From positions 1 through 64,000 of the forward strand of contig OZ234504.1 in the NCBI GenBank assembly GCA_965153455.1: 64,000 bases of DNA, read 5' to 3'. Of the stretch, positions 32,304-44,490 are shown in pieces. Source of the DNA: Sphagnum compactum (taxonomy: Eukaryota > Bryophyta > Sphagnopsida > Sphagnales). Every line of letters starts with the position of its first letter. The first letter of the stretch is position 1. Position numbers and translations under genes: made by a program. The notes under the pieces are model-generated. The model had not been told where the DNA came from. It saw nothing but the letters and a program-made list of their open reading frames with translations, and ran no database searches.

Positions 32304-34144
32304 ACTCATTACTACCTTCATAGAGTATCGGATTAACTTAGCAGTATTTGTTGCATTTCATGCATTCTTTTCTGACAACAATCCTTGACTGAAAAGCAGT
32401 GGAGTTCAATCAATGAATTCCATTCAACTTCATCACCATTACCAAATTGCCAACCAAGAATAGGGGGTTTGGCATTTTGCATGAACATGCCATTCATTGT
32501 AAACCTGTGTGTATGTTTTCATCATAAATGAAGCTTCATTTTCATTAGCTTGTACATTATTCCCCTCATCTCTTGCACAAATTTGGCTTGTTTTTGAGAC
32601 ACAGGTTTAGGGTCTAGGGTTTCACTTGTTCCTCATGCAATGGGGAAAAAAATCTTGAATGAAATGCAGTGGAGTTCAATCATTGAATTCCATTCAACCT
32701 CAATTACCATTAACCAAACAGCAACCAAGGATAGGAGGTTCATCATTTTACATGAACATTGGAAACCTGAGTGGGAAAACTTATAGTAACTTATGAAAGT
32801 GTTCATTAGTCTTGTGCATTCTTCCTCTCCTCTGTTGGATAAAATTTGCTTGTTGTGAGACCCAACAGGTTTTAGTTGCTGGCATAACATGTAGTTTTAT
32901 GATCCACATTCCATGATCTGGTGAAAATCTAGAGTGAATTGTTATTGTGACCTTATGTTACTGAATCTTCATGCCCTCTTTCATGGTTGTTTCATGGGCT
33001 GCTCATCCATCTAGAGATTGCAAGACTTGATCTGGAATTCCTTTAGTTGGGATTGTGCCTGGTGCTATTTTTGGATCTGGTCTGTTTTCTGTTTCCTCCA
33101 TTTGCCCAATCTATAGGATGATGTCACTCACAAATGTATATTTCCAATATATGTAAACTTAATTACTACCAGTTTGTGCAGTGTGACAAGCCACAACTCT
33201 ATTCCTCAAAATCACGATACATAGGTGCTATGCACACAAAATGCAAGGAGTTGTGGAGTCAAGGGCAATTGACATGGCAACACTTATGGGCAAGAATTTG
33301 TGTCATTCACCTGCAGGCTCCAATTGCCATGGTTGGCAAATATTTTGAATTTGGTTGTCAGAATTCCAAAATTTCAGCAGGCAGCCCTTTCTCTCTCTCT
33401 GTCTCTCATCTTTTCCTGCATGGAGTTCTCATTCTACTGATCCTTAGAGATTACAGATGTTCAAGACCTGAGTGTAACCTATTCAATGGAGGTTAGATTT
33501 TTTGTTCCCACAAACCACTTCACCATGATGATGCAATTTTTTGACTAGCCTGTTATGTTGAGAATAATCTACTAGATTTATAATAGAAGCGAAGCTTGCT
33601 CATCTTGTTTGCTACAATGTTTCTGCCTCTCTCCAAGATATTCACACTAACTCTTTCAAAAATATTTGACATGTATTTCATTTCTATTGCTTCAGACTCC
33701 TAGTTATGATGAAGACTCTGCTGCATGAAATTTTTTTATGCTTCCCAATTGATATAGAATTTTGTACCCAGGCCATTTGAACCGTGAAACAAACCATGAA
33801 GAAAAATTCCAGTGGCGAGTTTTCTCAGACCTGGTATAGGGAGGATTTTGCATAATCCTTTGTATGGTTCTCCATTGACAATTCCAGCTGGTTGGAATGC
33901 AAAGGACCATACGAAGGGAGTTTGATTAGTTTTCAGAAACCATCTTCAAACTGGTTCAACAAATTTCCAAGTGAGAAGGTACTTCAAGAGAAAACAGTTG
34001 GCTCAAGGAGGAGGGTGGCACTTGCATTTTCTTTTAGGTATGTTTCATCACAAGCAATAGCATTTGTCAAGGTTTTTTGGGGTTATTGTGCATGTGCCTA
34101 AGAGCAATTTCTTGTCTACAACATCAGAGTAACAAAATCTTTGG
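32304..34144. other. Intergenic, nothing recognised
   Basis: Contains a direct duplication in the XRCC3 downstream region: the segment around 32400-32470 (cagtggagttcaatcaatga, then aattccattcaac) recurs around 32668-32740. No supported gene. Confidence 0.45.
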
Positions 34145-34560
34145 GTGTTCAAGAAGATGCCATCACCAGATGTGGTCTCTTGGAATGACATACTTCGAGG
34201 ATATGTTGTGCATCAGTTTAGTAAGGAAGCTCTCAAGCAGTTTGAACAGATGTGTGAAGAAGTAGCCATGTGATATCACTTGTGGTTGTCTTCTATGAAA
34301 CAACTTGATAGAAGACAAGCTTCTACAACTTATAGCCATGCAGGTTTAGTGGATGAAGGCATGTGCTGTTATCTTCAAGAATTGCAGTTTACCTGAATTA
34401 TGGAAAATTGAAATATTGCAGCTGCATGGTTGACCTTTTTGGCCATGCTGGCCATCCTGGCCATCTACAAGCAGAGAATATATGATCAAGGTGTTGACAT
34501 GCAAACCATATGTGGAAGGCATCTTTGAGAATGTTGAACAACATGAAAAAGGAGGAGCTG
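34145..34560 (+). pseudogene. PPR (PLS class) gene fragment, frameshifted
   Basis: Pentatricopeptide-repeat proteins bind organellar RNA. At 34145 the frame VFKKMPSPDVVSWNDILRGY, followed by FSKEALKQFEQM, is a clear PPR motif of the PLS subclass and ends at a TGA near 34271. Further on, SHAGLVDEGM (about 34334) and CSCMVDLFGHAGH (about 34419), then AENMIKVLTCKPYVE, match the following repeats and the E-domain start, but in shifted frames with stops and a 2-base insertion near 34475. The N-terminal repeats and the C-terminal DYW part are missing. It is a dead fragment. Confidence 0.75.
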
Positions 34561-36802
34561 TGAAGAAACAGCACTATGACTTGCAGTAGGCCAAGTAAGT
34601 GAATATTGATTGAACTGGATCCCCGTTGCATAATGGTGAATAATGCAACTTTGCAACCACTTACTGAGGTGTTTTTTTTCCCTTACAACCAAAACACTGA
34701 AGTGTGTGAACAGTACTGGAAATGATGAAGTTGCAATGAATATTTGTTTGCATTTTTCTTGGCCTAAATCATCAGTTGCAAGCTTTTGAGAAATCTCTTC
34801 ATATATGGATCTTGTTGAAAAGACTTGCAGTTGTGCTGCAATTAGGTCAGAAATTGTTTCTAGAAGAATGGGTATCATTTCTATGTTGCATGAAACCTTT
34901 GTTGAAGTGCACCTCTGCAGTCAAAATTGTAAGCTCTGAAACAGTGGAAAGTACAGTCTATTTTGCAAAGCAATCTTGTGGAAATCTTTGCATTTTATTC
35001 TCCCTGTAATTTTATCTTTGGGTTTAGAACTTGATGCTCACTAGGAGAACAGGAATGTTTTCACCTCAACAATGTTTTGATGCATTTCTTTTGTAAAACT
35101 TCATTTTGTGGTGATGGGTATGCAGACATATGAAGGTTTACAAAGGCTATGGCCTGGCTTCCCACTAAGTGTGCTCACAATATTTGCTAAGGTCTGAGAT
35201 ATGGTACTTGCATGTGAATATGTATGTCATGGTCTAGAGCCCCCATCTTGAAGCAAGAACTATGTTTGAATGTCAACTGTATTGAGGATTCAAATTGTCC
35301 TGAAAGCTACAACTAGAGTTCCTAACAGCTACCCCCATAGTAGCTGGAAGTGAAGAACCTTAATGCAGGTTTTTGTTTCAGAGCACCTTTTTTTAGTTGA
35401 AATAATTATCCCACAATCTGTTATATGATATATGCAGCAAATCAGAGCTTGGGCAGGCAATGTTGGCTAAGGAGCAGAACATGTTAAAAGGAGGAGATGC
35501 AGCAGTTCACTATGGCTAACATTTCAAATTGGATGGAGGGCCTTCCTATTGAATTTCTTGTCATTCTATGCCGAAAGCAGTTCCTTAAGAATTTTATCTG
35601 AATGCCAATCCTGTTCACATGAGGATTACAGTACACTATTTGATATACATTATAATATACATGAATGCACACAGATTTCATCATTTTCCATTGTTGCAAA
35701 CTTTTACAGAATAAATTTCTCCGGGAGAGATACAAACCCCATGATGCCAAGTTGAAGGCTACAAGATTGACCTGATCACAGCAAGTGACGACCTCTAGCA
35801 ACATAAGGTGTATGAAATGTACTACAAAGCTTTGAGGTGCATTGCTGGTGGATAGGAGCAGCAGTTTTGCCAGCAATGTTCAAGGTATGGCTTGACCTGT
35901 GTGTACTCTAAATGCTGCAAGTCATCCCTTGTCATCTTTCTGTGTACTTGGTTCATAACATTCATGTATTGATGGCAATTGTTTGTAGCTTTGGTTTTGC
36001 TCAATTTCAATTCCCTTGCGTAATATTGATTTCCTTCTCTTTCCTTCATTCTTTGCTTGCCTTGTTTTTTTTCAGTTTCTATAGGTCTCTTATCCCTTGC
36101 ACACTTCACTCCATTGTTGACAGTGGTGACTTTGATTTTGGCACTCTGTTCATGTTGTTTAAATGCTTGTGTTGGATGTTTGAAGTATGCACTTTATATC
36201 TGTTGGGCATGGTTGAAGAAAGAACTGCAGATGCATGATGTAAGTCTTTTCATAGTACGATGGACATGTTGTATGAAGGTATAGAGCAGTAAGCAATTCC
36301 TGAAGAATTATTTGTTGTTGACTCTTACCAAATGCTTTATTTTCCAATACTTGATCTCTGACTCATTCATTATCTCAAAACTCAACTCAAGTTTAGAGTG
36401 TTTGAATTAATTCATATTTCCCAGTGGATTCAGTCCAAATACCTTGACTGCCTTAATCTGGAAGTATTACCAGGCAAAGTTTTATCTTTTTGTGCATTAA
36501 GTAGCTTTCCTTGGGAACCCGTCTCATGAGTTCCTCTCAATTCTTTAAAGCTCCTCCAACAGCATGTTGCTGCCAACTTGCACATTCAATTGTGCTGTCT
36601 CTTTTAGACTGGATGTGGATGTCCAGATTCATGAATGATTTTGCATATGGACCTTTCTCTTGTGTTGCTGGTATTTTTTTTGCAGTTCTCTGACATCTTT
36701 TTTATAGCATCATGTCTTTTTTTCCAGTGATCATCATGCTAGTGAGACACCTTGCCCTTCATTAATTCATCCGATGTTCACCTTGTGTTTGCATTGTGCA
36801 AG
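34561..36802. other. Intergenic, nothing recognised
   Basis: Only short open frames in both orientations. I looked for exon 1 of the SBP-box fragment (the CQVEGCKADL-type first zinc finger) and did not find it. Confidence 0.4.
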
Positions 36803-36970
36803 TTCCATGTATTAACTGAGTTTGATGAGGGAAAGCACAACTATTGAAGATGTCTTGCTGTTCAAAACTGATGGTCTGCAAAGCACGTCCTGAGGCTCAC
36901 ACAAAACTCTGAATTGGGGGCTTGTCTCTTGTGCCTACTGATGACAACTCCTTGACCGTGGAGGGCAAGT
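36803..36970 (+). pseudogene. SBP-box (SPL) transcription-factor exon fragment
   Basis: SPL proteins are plant transcription factors with two zinc fingers. After an AG acceptor at 36801-36802 the sequence reads FHVLTEFDEGKHNY, then TGA, then RCLAVQN, TGA, and further on KARPEAHTKL and LVPTDDNSLTVEGK. This follows the start of the second SBP exon (FHxLxEFDEGKRSCRRRLAGHN followed by a basic run and RPE). The position of the splice site is also as in SPL genes. Cysteine and arginine residues needed for the second finger are changed and two in-frame stops are present, so this is a dead fragment. No other SPL exon was found. Confidence 0.7.
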
Positions 36971-38990
36971 TTTTGTCTTCTACCTTATCTTAAGAGTTTA
37001 GACTCAGATAGACTTAGTTGTTTTGACCCATTAGTTCATTGCACAATGGGTTGGTTGCAATGCTTGCAGAATAGTACTCCCTTATACAAATTCATACAAG
37101 TTTCTAGATTTCTAGCACTTAAACAAGATGTTCCCAACTTTGGACCACATCATACAACAATATAGCAGTGAGAAAAGAATACAATGTCAAATTTGTATAA
37201 TCTAGAGAAAGGAATTTTTCTTATCATATAATCAATAAATGTCTAGCTCATTTAATTGTGTAGTGCATTTTGGAATTCATTTGCAATCAACTACTTGGTC
37301 TGGTGGCTTTAGCATGATCTTTTTGGGTGACAAATTTCACCACTTTGCAACAAAAAAATAGCGGGACTCGTACAAAGGACTTTTGTTAAAAATATGCACC
37401 AAAGTCAAGAGATTTTGAGAAAAGCATTTGTGAAATTGCCATATTTGGGCAAAAGATGTTGTCAAAACATGGCAAGATTCTTGAATTTTCTAATTTCCTC
37501 CCTAACCTATAGCCAAATTTGACTAATTCGTCTTGTGGATGATCCCAGGTAAGTACTAAGGACCTCAAAGGGGCCTACATCACAAAATTCAAAAAGAAAC
37601 CTTGCCACTTGTCCCATGCACCTTTTGGACTTTAGAAACTAAAGTTTCACCAAATGCGAAGGACTTCACTCTCAATAGGATTGGAGTGAAAAAATATGTG
37701 TGGTGCATGCTACCCATTATCTTCATGTTTCCCAGGTAAATTGGACTTTTCACATTTCTTGATGATTTTGTTTTACATTATTTTAGAAAGTAAGGTCTCA
37801 GGATTTTCAATGTTCTTGGATGTTTTTGTATGTAGTCCCCTTTCCAAGCCTTCCCATGTGTTCTAGAAATTACTTTGTATTTCTTCAATCTCAATAATTA
37901 AAGATCTTTTGAATGTTCATGATGTGGTAACTCAAATCTGAATGCTCTGTATAGTATTGAGTATGGCCTTTTGGGTAGGAAATTTAAACAATTGTCATCT
38001 TTATTTTAACATAAAAGGGCTATTAATCGGAGTCTTGCAAGGGTTTGTATGGAATGTGACTATGCATGTTTCAATCACAATTCATTAGTGTCACCAAAAA
38101 GGGGGAAAAAAAGTGATCACCAAGGGTGTGTGAATATAAAGGAGGTTTTCTGTACAACGTTCCCTAATGGTCGGATATCACCCGGGTAGGGTAAACGGTA
38201 AAATGGGTTGAATTTGAAATAGTTAACCACAGGGAATGAAATGGTAATTTAGCAAGGGGGCAGAAAAACCTTCGGCCCACGAAGTTTCGTCGCGCGGGCG
38301 GACACGAAGGGCAGTCGCAGTTTCCTACGCTGACGATGCGGCTCTTGCGCGCTTCTCGCAAGCGATGCTCGGAAACTCCTCGTTTCTTCTATTTCAGCGT
38401 TGCAAATGCTGACGCTCCGGAGGGCTCTCTTTCTCGGTAGACGAGTATTTTGGTTTTCCGTCGTCCTCTCCGTGTGATTTCCCAACCGCACGCGGAATCA
38501 GAAACTTTGTGTGCACTCTAGCAGTCTCTATATGTGCAGCGCAGTGCCTGCAATCACAACCATCTCGACACAATTTTGCTGGGTTTCAAGAAGCTCAAGG
38601 ATTACAGACTTACTTGCTTGATGTTGTGTTTGTAATTTTCTACGACTGGTGCTTGAGTTCTTTTCTCTCGTAGCTTGTTTTCGCCCTGCTACTGTTACTG
38701 CTGTTTCTTCTTCTTCTTCTTCTTCTTATTGTTGCAATTGACTCAAATGAATTGCCCGTCGTTCTTCTCTTGATTTGAAGACTTCAGTGGTGTGTGCAAT
38801 AGATGCTAAATTGCAGAAGTAGCTGGTGGAATTCGAGCTAGAGACTTCGGATTTTAGGAGGGATTGACTATCTGGAGCTGGATTGTGATCCGTATCGATT
38901 GCTGAGGCAGTGTAGATTGTTCCATCGCTCTCTGAGAGTAAGGTTGCTGCTAGATTCTGCGTTGTCGTTGACTCCAAAATTCAAAGGAAG
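36971..38990. other. Intergenic and promoter side of the NHL gene
   Basis: A block at about 37380-37600 resembles one upstream of the CID gene (about 45420-45650): both contain acctatagccaaatttg followed by cttgtggat. From about 38150 the DNA becomes more GC-rich, as expected for the promoter and 5' untranslated part of the NHL gene. TTC-rich microsatellite sequence lies at about 38706-38728. Confidence 0.5.
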
Positions 38991-39001
38991 AGGCTTGAAA
39001 T

Positions 39002-39004
<3 letters not shown>

Positions 39005-39044
<40 letters not shown>
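39005..39044. repeat. (GA)n microsatellite in 5' leader
   Basis: A 40-base GA run ends about 20 bases before the ATG of the NHL gene. GA-rich leaders are common in plant genes and can bind BBR/BPC GAGA factors; a regulatory role here is inference. Confidence 0.9.
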
Positions 39045-39046
<2 letters not shown>

Positions 39047-39062
39047 TGGATCAGCGGCTGCA

Positions 39063-39797
39063 ATGTCGGCGCAAGTATACCCGTTTGCAGGATCACCGGC
39101 CATGAGCTATGTGCCACAGCAGAACTACGATAAGCAGAAGATGAACGGCGCAGCGGTGGGTCCGATACCGCCGCCAGCAACGTACAGACCCCCTATTCAT
39201 CGCCAAAAGCCCGGCTGCTGCAGATTATTCTGCTCGCTCCTCTTCTGTTTCTTCGTCACGATCCTCGCATTGTTCGGCATTACAATTCTAGTCATGTGGC
39301 TTGTTCTACGTCCCCACGTACCTTCTTACTCACTCCAGAACATCGAGTTCCACAGCTTCAACTTGACAGAGCAGCAGAATGCCTACAGCCTGAACTCAGA
39401 CGTCCTCTACACTCTGGAGGCGCGCAACCCCAATAAGCGGATCGGAATCCAGTACGACGAAATCGATATCTACACTTTCTACGCCGGCGACGAACTCGGC
39501 CAATCCTCGATCCCAGCGTTCTACCAAGGTCATCGCAACACTACAATACTGACCTCCGAGTTGAAGCTGGTGAACGCTACATTGTCGCAGAGCGCGGGGA
39601 CGATTCTACAATCCAGCATACAGAGTACGACTCTGGTGTCGTTACACATACAAGTGGATGTGAGAGCGCGCATGAAGTTTGGGTCCTACACCTCTTTCCA
39701 TTTCTGGGTGCATAGCATTTGCGATGTACAGTTTTACCCGCCCACGGCAACAACACCTGCTTCAGTGACGAGCAAGAGCTGTGGACATACCAGGTGA
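39063..39797 (+). CDS. LEA-2 / NDR1-HIN1-like (NHL) membrane protein
   Basis: NHL proteins are anchored in the plasma membrane and linked to defence and stress responses. The 244-residue frame starts at ATG 39063 (the frame runs further upstream only through the GA repeat, without an ATG). Residues 1-50 are proline/tyrosine-rich and cytosolic, followed by PGCCRLFCSLL and one membrane span (about 57-80). The LEA-2 domain covers about 95-225, with the family marks EARNPNKRIGI (119-129), PAFYQGHRNTT (151-161) and the VDVRARMKFG strand (198-207). Length and layout are normal for the family and no break is seen. Several N-glycosylation sites (for example N159-T-T, N171-A-T) fit an extracellular domain. 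It is single-exon, as many NHL genes are. Confidence 0.92.
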   Translation: MSAQVYPFAGSPAMSYVPQQNYDKQKMNGAAVGPIPPPATYRPPIHRQKPGCCRLFCSLLFCFFVTILALFGITILVMWLVLRPHVPSYSLQNIEFHSFNLTEQQNAYSLNSDVLYTLEARNPNKRIGIQYDEIDIYTFYAGDELGQSSIPAFYQGHRNTTILTSELKLVNATLSQSAGTILQSSIQSTTLVSLHIQVDVRARMKFGSYTSFHFWVHSICDVQFYPPTATTPASVTSKSCGHTR

Positions 39798-41838
39798 AGT
39801 CTTGAAACAGACTAGATCAAAATCGTCAAACGATTGACGATTAGACTGCGAGCTTCCACTCACAATTCAGATTAAGTTTACACGTTTTCCTTGCATACTT
39901 AGAATCGTAGACACAGAAATGTAATTTGTAGGAGGTTGAGAAGACATTCTTCTTGCACTGTGAAATATATGAACTCTCAATGTCACCACCAGCATGATTC
40001 TAAACCCAAACAGAAAAGCCTTCAGTTAAGTGCAGAAATTGATTTGAAGTAAAATGGTTGCAAATAGAAGTGTTTGGTTCCAGATTGTAGATCTATACCA
40101 TTTTTGTTCAGCTTTTGATTCTGAAACTCATCTCATAAGCAAAGAGCTCACAAATGTACAATGGATCATGAAGCTGGGGTTGTCTCTTCTACAGTCTTTT
40201 TGCTGGAAATCTGTATCGATACAACACTGCCCTCAAGCTTATCATCTGGTTGTCCTCAGAGCAAACTTGAGAGGAAACTCCTTGAGCACACATCCCTTTG
40301 GATCCCACCTATGATGGCTACCACCGCCTATGTGAAGTCAATGCCCCTTTGCTGAAAATAGAAAGGAATCACTACAGTTCTTCCCCATACTTGCTAGAGT
40401 CCCTGCATAGGAATTGCCCAAGAGTTCACTCTGAGACCAATAATATGGATGGAGCAATCTCTTACATTGTTTGGAGCTGTTTCGATTGTCATGTTTCTGG
40501 GGTCAATTTCTTGCTGATAGGCATGCCAACTGTTGGTGCCTAGTGGATGATCATAAAGCATCTGATAAGGTACCCCATGCAGGATGCTATCTCTTGGATT
40601 TCCGCACTTGGGGGATGTGCCATGCAATGGACATTGTAAGGAAGCTCATACATGGAATTCCATGCAATGAAAGAGGAGCTCAATTCAAGCTCATTGATAT
40701 AAAGATACTGCCCCTGTATTGCATCAGATTAATGCTCAAATCATATTCACCGGTACTTTGCAGTGCCATTACTGAGAGTTTTACTGTCTCTGTATTCATG
40801 CTCTTCAAGCAGTTTCCAGGGCCTCAAGACCAGGCTCTTACAAAAATCTACAAATAGCTTTGACCGAGAGAAGCATAGAATCCAAATTCATGAGAGAACA
40901 AGGCGAGGATTTTGTAGTCCGTCTGGAAATGCAACATCTATTATCACAATTTGCTCAGAAGCTGTGTCCCAGAAGGATTTCAGCCCAATTCAATATAGTT
41001 CATGCATGGTTTGTTTTTCATCAATTGTGTAAGAGATTGTGTAGAAATGCACAAGAAATAACTTCAATGAGTTATCAAAGGTTGGGAAGCTGAGGCCAGA
41101 TACAATGGGGCAATAGGGTGCATGAAGAACGCACCTCTCCACATTGACAGGAAAACCTTTGGCATTTCTAACATCCTACACAGTTTGGTGTTTGTGGAGG
41201 AAGGAGCATGCTGGTCATTTGGGTCAAGGAGATCACCTCCACTCTGACGAGAAGACAGGAATGAAATGAGAGAACATCTGAGGAGATATGTGAATCTCAG
41301 TAGAAGAAGACACCATATGGACTTGGTGTCTCACTTCAACTCTGCAGACACAACAACATGCAGGGCAATGGTTAGTTGCTGTAGGTGTACTTTGAATGGG
41401 TGTTTTCCAACTTTTCAGAAACGCCATGATCTGAGATTCGACAACAACACCATTGCTGGGACTACCTTGGGTGGTGAGAGAAGAAAAGTGAGTGGAATTA
41501 CCAAGAGCCAAGGAAGATTGCATTTGTGGCAATGGCAGAGTGCATTGATAAACCCTTGGTCCTCTTTGAAGAATCCAAGACAGAAAAATGGGCTTTCATC
41601 TTCAGGATGGAGCCACAACTATCAGGTAATGATATGAACGTTGTCTTCTTCCTCTCAAGTTGATCTGTTCTAAAACACAAGGGTATCTGAAACATGCAAT
41701 CAGCACCAAGATTACTCTTCATTTTGCACATAAGACAAATGACAAAACAATTTCACCCCAGCTGTGTCAATGGCAATCAAAAGGGGCAAATGCACAGGGG
41801 AATGAAAGACATGATATGAATTTTGGTTTTTTCTTACA
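39798..41838. other. Unresolved region, possible gene remnants
   Basis: Several plus-strand open frames with plausible splice sites occur, such as KIAFVAMAECIDKPLVLFEE with the following ESKTEKWAFIFRMEPQ (about 41513-41625, donor at about 41626) and RFDNNTIAGTTLGGERRK (about 41430-41490, donor gtgagt). Another reads FMREQGEDFVVRLEMQHLLS (about 40887-40950). I recognise no family and cannot join them into a model. They may be upstream exons of the ORF at 41962-42429. Confidence 0.35.
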
Positions 41839-42810
41839 GGTAGGGTGTGATGCAAAATTAAGAATGGAGGTGGTGGGTTTGTTTTGCCATAAGAAAGAAA
41901 AGCGCAGAAAAATACAAGAGCTGGTTGGTGTTCTCAAGCAGGTAGAAAGAAAACTTTAGTCATGCATTCTGTGCAGATTTTCAGGAGATTTGTGTGCTCA
42001 GCACTTCACTTACTGAAAAGATTTATTCATGGGGGGCAGGTGGCCAGTGCCTACTTGCTCTTGACCTGTGTGAGAGGGTTTGTAGTGCCACTGGTAGAGA
42101 TGTTTAAGACTACTCCACCAAGCTGGTCCAAGGTGGTGCTTATGTTGGTCTCTTTGGATTCTTATGCAATCTATTACCTGGCAGTGAAGGCATCAGAGCC
42201 CTTGGTTCAACTTACAGACTTGGCAGCAAAGAACGAAACAGAATTAATGGAGGAGGAAATCATGTTGTTGAACCTTACCACCCAACTTGTAAAGCTCTTT
42301 AGGCGGCTGAGAAACATAGCCATTTCCACAGCTGTGACAAACTGTGCTCAGATTGTGGACTCCACCCTGCATCTCAATGACCCAACTTTTGTTGCAACCT
42401 GCTCAAAATTCGCAGGTACTATTTGCTAGCTTGCTTGCTCACCCTGAAAATTGAGCTCTGGAAAATTGAACCTTTTCCGCACACTTTCAAAGTCCCACAA
42501 TTGTCATCAATTGGTCCTAAAAGGTAAAAAACTACTAATCTATCAATCCCAGTCTTCTTCCATGTGCCAATTTGGTGCAATGATATTCCTCACTACTTTC
42601 TTGCAGGAGACCTGCATATGCTTTATGAATTGCACTCATCAATGGGACAACCTATGAAAAACTGGTACACATGGAGGTGGATTCCACAAGGGCAGAAGAT
42701 GCCAAGCAACCAGACGCACAGAAAGTAGTAGCTCAATGACCAGTCCCAAACCAGTATTACATTTGGGCTCATTTCCTACTACAACCAAATGAGGTGAATC
42801 ATATCCTGTA
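41839..42810 (+). repeat. Inverted duplication, left arm
   Basis: About 970 bases from ggtagggtgtgatgcaaaat to ccaaatgaggtgaatcatat reappear, diverged and in reverse orientation, at 51075-51926. Intermediate landmarks are shared in order, for instance tgcattctgtgcagattttc and ttgttgcaacctgct. The left arm keeps an open frame that the right arm has lost. Confidence 0.88.
41962..42429 (+). CDS. Hypothetical protein in the duplicated segment
   Basis: An ATG-initiated frame of 155 residues contains long hydrophobic or amphipathic helices (ASAYLLLTCVRGFVVPLVEM; VVLMLVSLDSYAIYYLAVKA) and ends IVDSTLHLNDPTFVATCSKF. A preceding frame (MEVVGLFCHKKEKRRK, then IQELVGVLKQ) ends in a CAG|GTAGAA donor at about 41940, so the ATG frame may really be the second exon of a spliced gene, starting after the AG at about 41979. 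The pattern faintly recalls the PEX11 peroxisomal membrane family (short basic helix, LFR/FRR motif, C-terminal helices), but the similarity is weak and I do not assign it. The other copy of this segment has lost the frame, which argues that this arm is the more conserved one. Confidence 0.4.
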   Translation: MHSVQIFRRFVCSALHLLKRFIHGGQVASAYLLLTCVRGFVVPLVEMFKTTPPSWSKVVLMLVSLDSYAIYYLAVKASEPLVQLTDLAAKNETELMEEEIMLLNLTTQLVKLFRRLRNIAISTAVTNCAQIVDSTLHLNDPTFVATCSKFAGTIC

Positions 42811-43844
42811 AGTAACTGTGCAATTCTTGAGGAAAGAATACCAAGAACAACACAAACTACCATTTGATGCAGTTGAGATTCAACCAAACTGCAAGCAGCT
42901 GAGACATTGCAGATCCACAATGTTAACACAACCACAAGTTCCTGGATTCCAGTTACATGAGATACACATTAGTCGGAGATTCAATCCAGACCTGTAATTG
43001 CTTCAACTCTATCTTTCTTGCTGTAGTACTATTCCAGAATTTTCCAGTTTTAGTGTTGGAAAAACTCTTTGTACTTTGCAAATCACAATCCCAAGTGAAA
43101 GCTTTCTTCCAGATTACTAGATTGCTCCATGCTGCATGTGCACAATGCATGTATGTAATAATGGAGATGTAAAATGTTTCAGCATGATATCAAATGGTTT
43201 GTTCCATCTTGCAAAAACCTAACATACTCTTACTGCAGGGGGAATGGCCTGTACAGCCAAAGGAGAAGCTCGAATTTGGTGAAGAATTGATGCTTGATTG
43301 TCATGCAACATGTTTTTGGACAAATCAAAATGGTCTTGTTGTTGGTTTTGAAGTATGGATCTGAACAATTATTCCACCAGGTGTGCCGATTCCTGAAGAC
43401 ATTTTGTGAATTTGGTTTTGTAGTTAAGTCCATACTCTATCTAATTCTGCATTTTATGCTACAAATGTCAGAAGAACAGTTCCAGTGAACCTTTTTATGA
43501 AAATTATATTTTTTCTCCTGTAATGAAAATATAGTACATGTCATTAAGCATGTAGAAAGTGCAAGTAAAGATATAATACACATAAATATTTTTTTAATTA
43601 TAATTTGTAACTTTGGTTACATGTTTGATATTTTCGGGTGCACATTCTAATTATTTTAAGTTTGTTCTAAATTTCCATCACGCAATTGGACTACCCATAA
43701 AGAAACAATTTAATGATTTTTACAGCTTTCTATATATTATAAATTTTCTCATAATAGAATTTCAAACATTTGTTATATACGCCCCTGCTTGTGAAAAGAT
43801 AAAAGAAAAAAATATACGAAAGAAATAAAATTAGATTGTGAGAC
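42811..43844. other. Intergenic, nothing recognised
   Basis: No supported gene. AT-rich from about 43500 onward. Confidence 0.4.
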
Positions 43845-44020
43845 AAAAAAGGCCCCAACTGGGCCATAAGAAGGTTGAACTATGAGTCCAACAATGTCAA
43901 GTGCATTATAGCAAGGTGGAATGAGGGTAGGAGGGTGCAAGGAATCGAACCCTGAACCTCGTATTGAAACACACATCTGCTTAACCAATAAGAGGGGCAT
44001 CCCCATAAGAAGGGCCTGCC
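43845..44020 (-). mobile_element. tRNA-derived SINE-like element
   Basis: Read on the minus strand, a tRNA-like head (A-box-like TTATTGGTTAAGCAG near 43985; B box GGTTCGATTCC near 43945) is followed by an unrelated body and a run of seven T at 43845-43851 that could stop RNA polymerase III. The acceptor stem and anticodon stem do not pair properly, so it is not a working tRNA. Plant SINEs have this structure. Target-site duplications were not identified. Confidence 0.55.
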
Positions 44021-44069
44021 TAGGATGAAAGAGGACCTAAGTTTGGCGACCCATTTTGGGAACATACAT

Positions 44070-44093
44070 AAACCCTAAACCCTAAACCTTAGA
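44070..44093. repeat. Short interstitial telomere-like patch
   Basis: The sequence aaaccctaaaccctaaacct holds about three telomere-type units far from the chromosome end. It may reflect end-joining repair or simple chance extension of a telo-box. Confidence 0.7.
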
Positions 44094-44194
44094 CCTTAGC
44101 CAACATGAGGCAAATTATTTCATATCCCTAAACATCTATTTTGGACAAATAACCCCCATTATAAACTGGGGGTACCCCTTAAGAAGGTAGTTTG

Positions 44195-44490
44195 TCGGTC
44201 TTGCCTACCAAGGGGAGGATATTGTGTTTAGCTTCATAATAGAGTATAGTAGCTTAAGGGATTTTGGGCCCCTAGGTAGTAGGTCTATTTTTATATGTGG
44301 ATTTTTGAAAGATGATATTTTGGCTTGTGTTGAAACTTGAGATTAGTTATAGAGTTGTGAGTTATTTAAAGGACTTTTTTGAAGATTATTATATTTTTGC
44401 ATGGTGAAATATTTGAATTTTCATATTTCACTTATTGCCTTAAGATGCTTTTTAATGTAAATGGCAAGGCCACAGTGTGACACACCCCCT
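44195..44490 (+). repeat. 310-bp dispersed repeat, copy 2
   Basis: From cttgcctaccaaggggagga to cacagtgtgacacacccctt this matches copy 1 (18216-18530), with small insertions and deletions. It faces copy 3 in inverted orientation about 450 bases away, making a large foldback. Confidence 0.9.

Noticed and set aside
43930-44000. tRNA gene on the minus strand
   Set aside because: B box is good, but acceptor and anticodon stems do not pair; reported as SINE-like instead.
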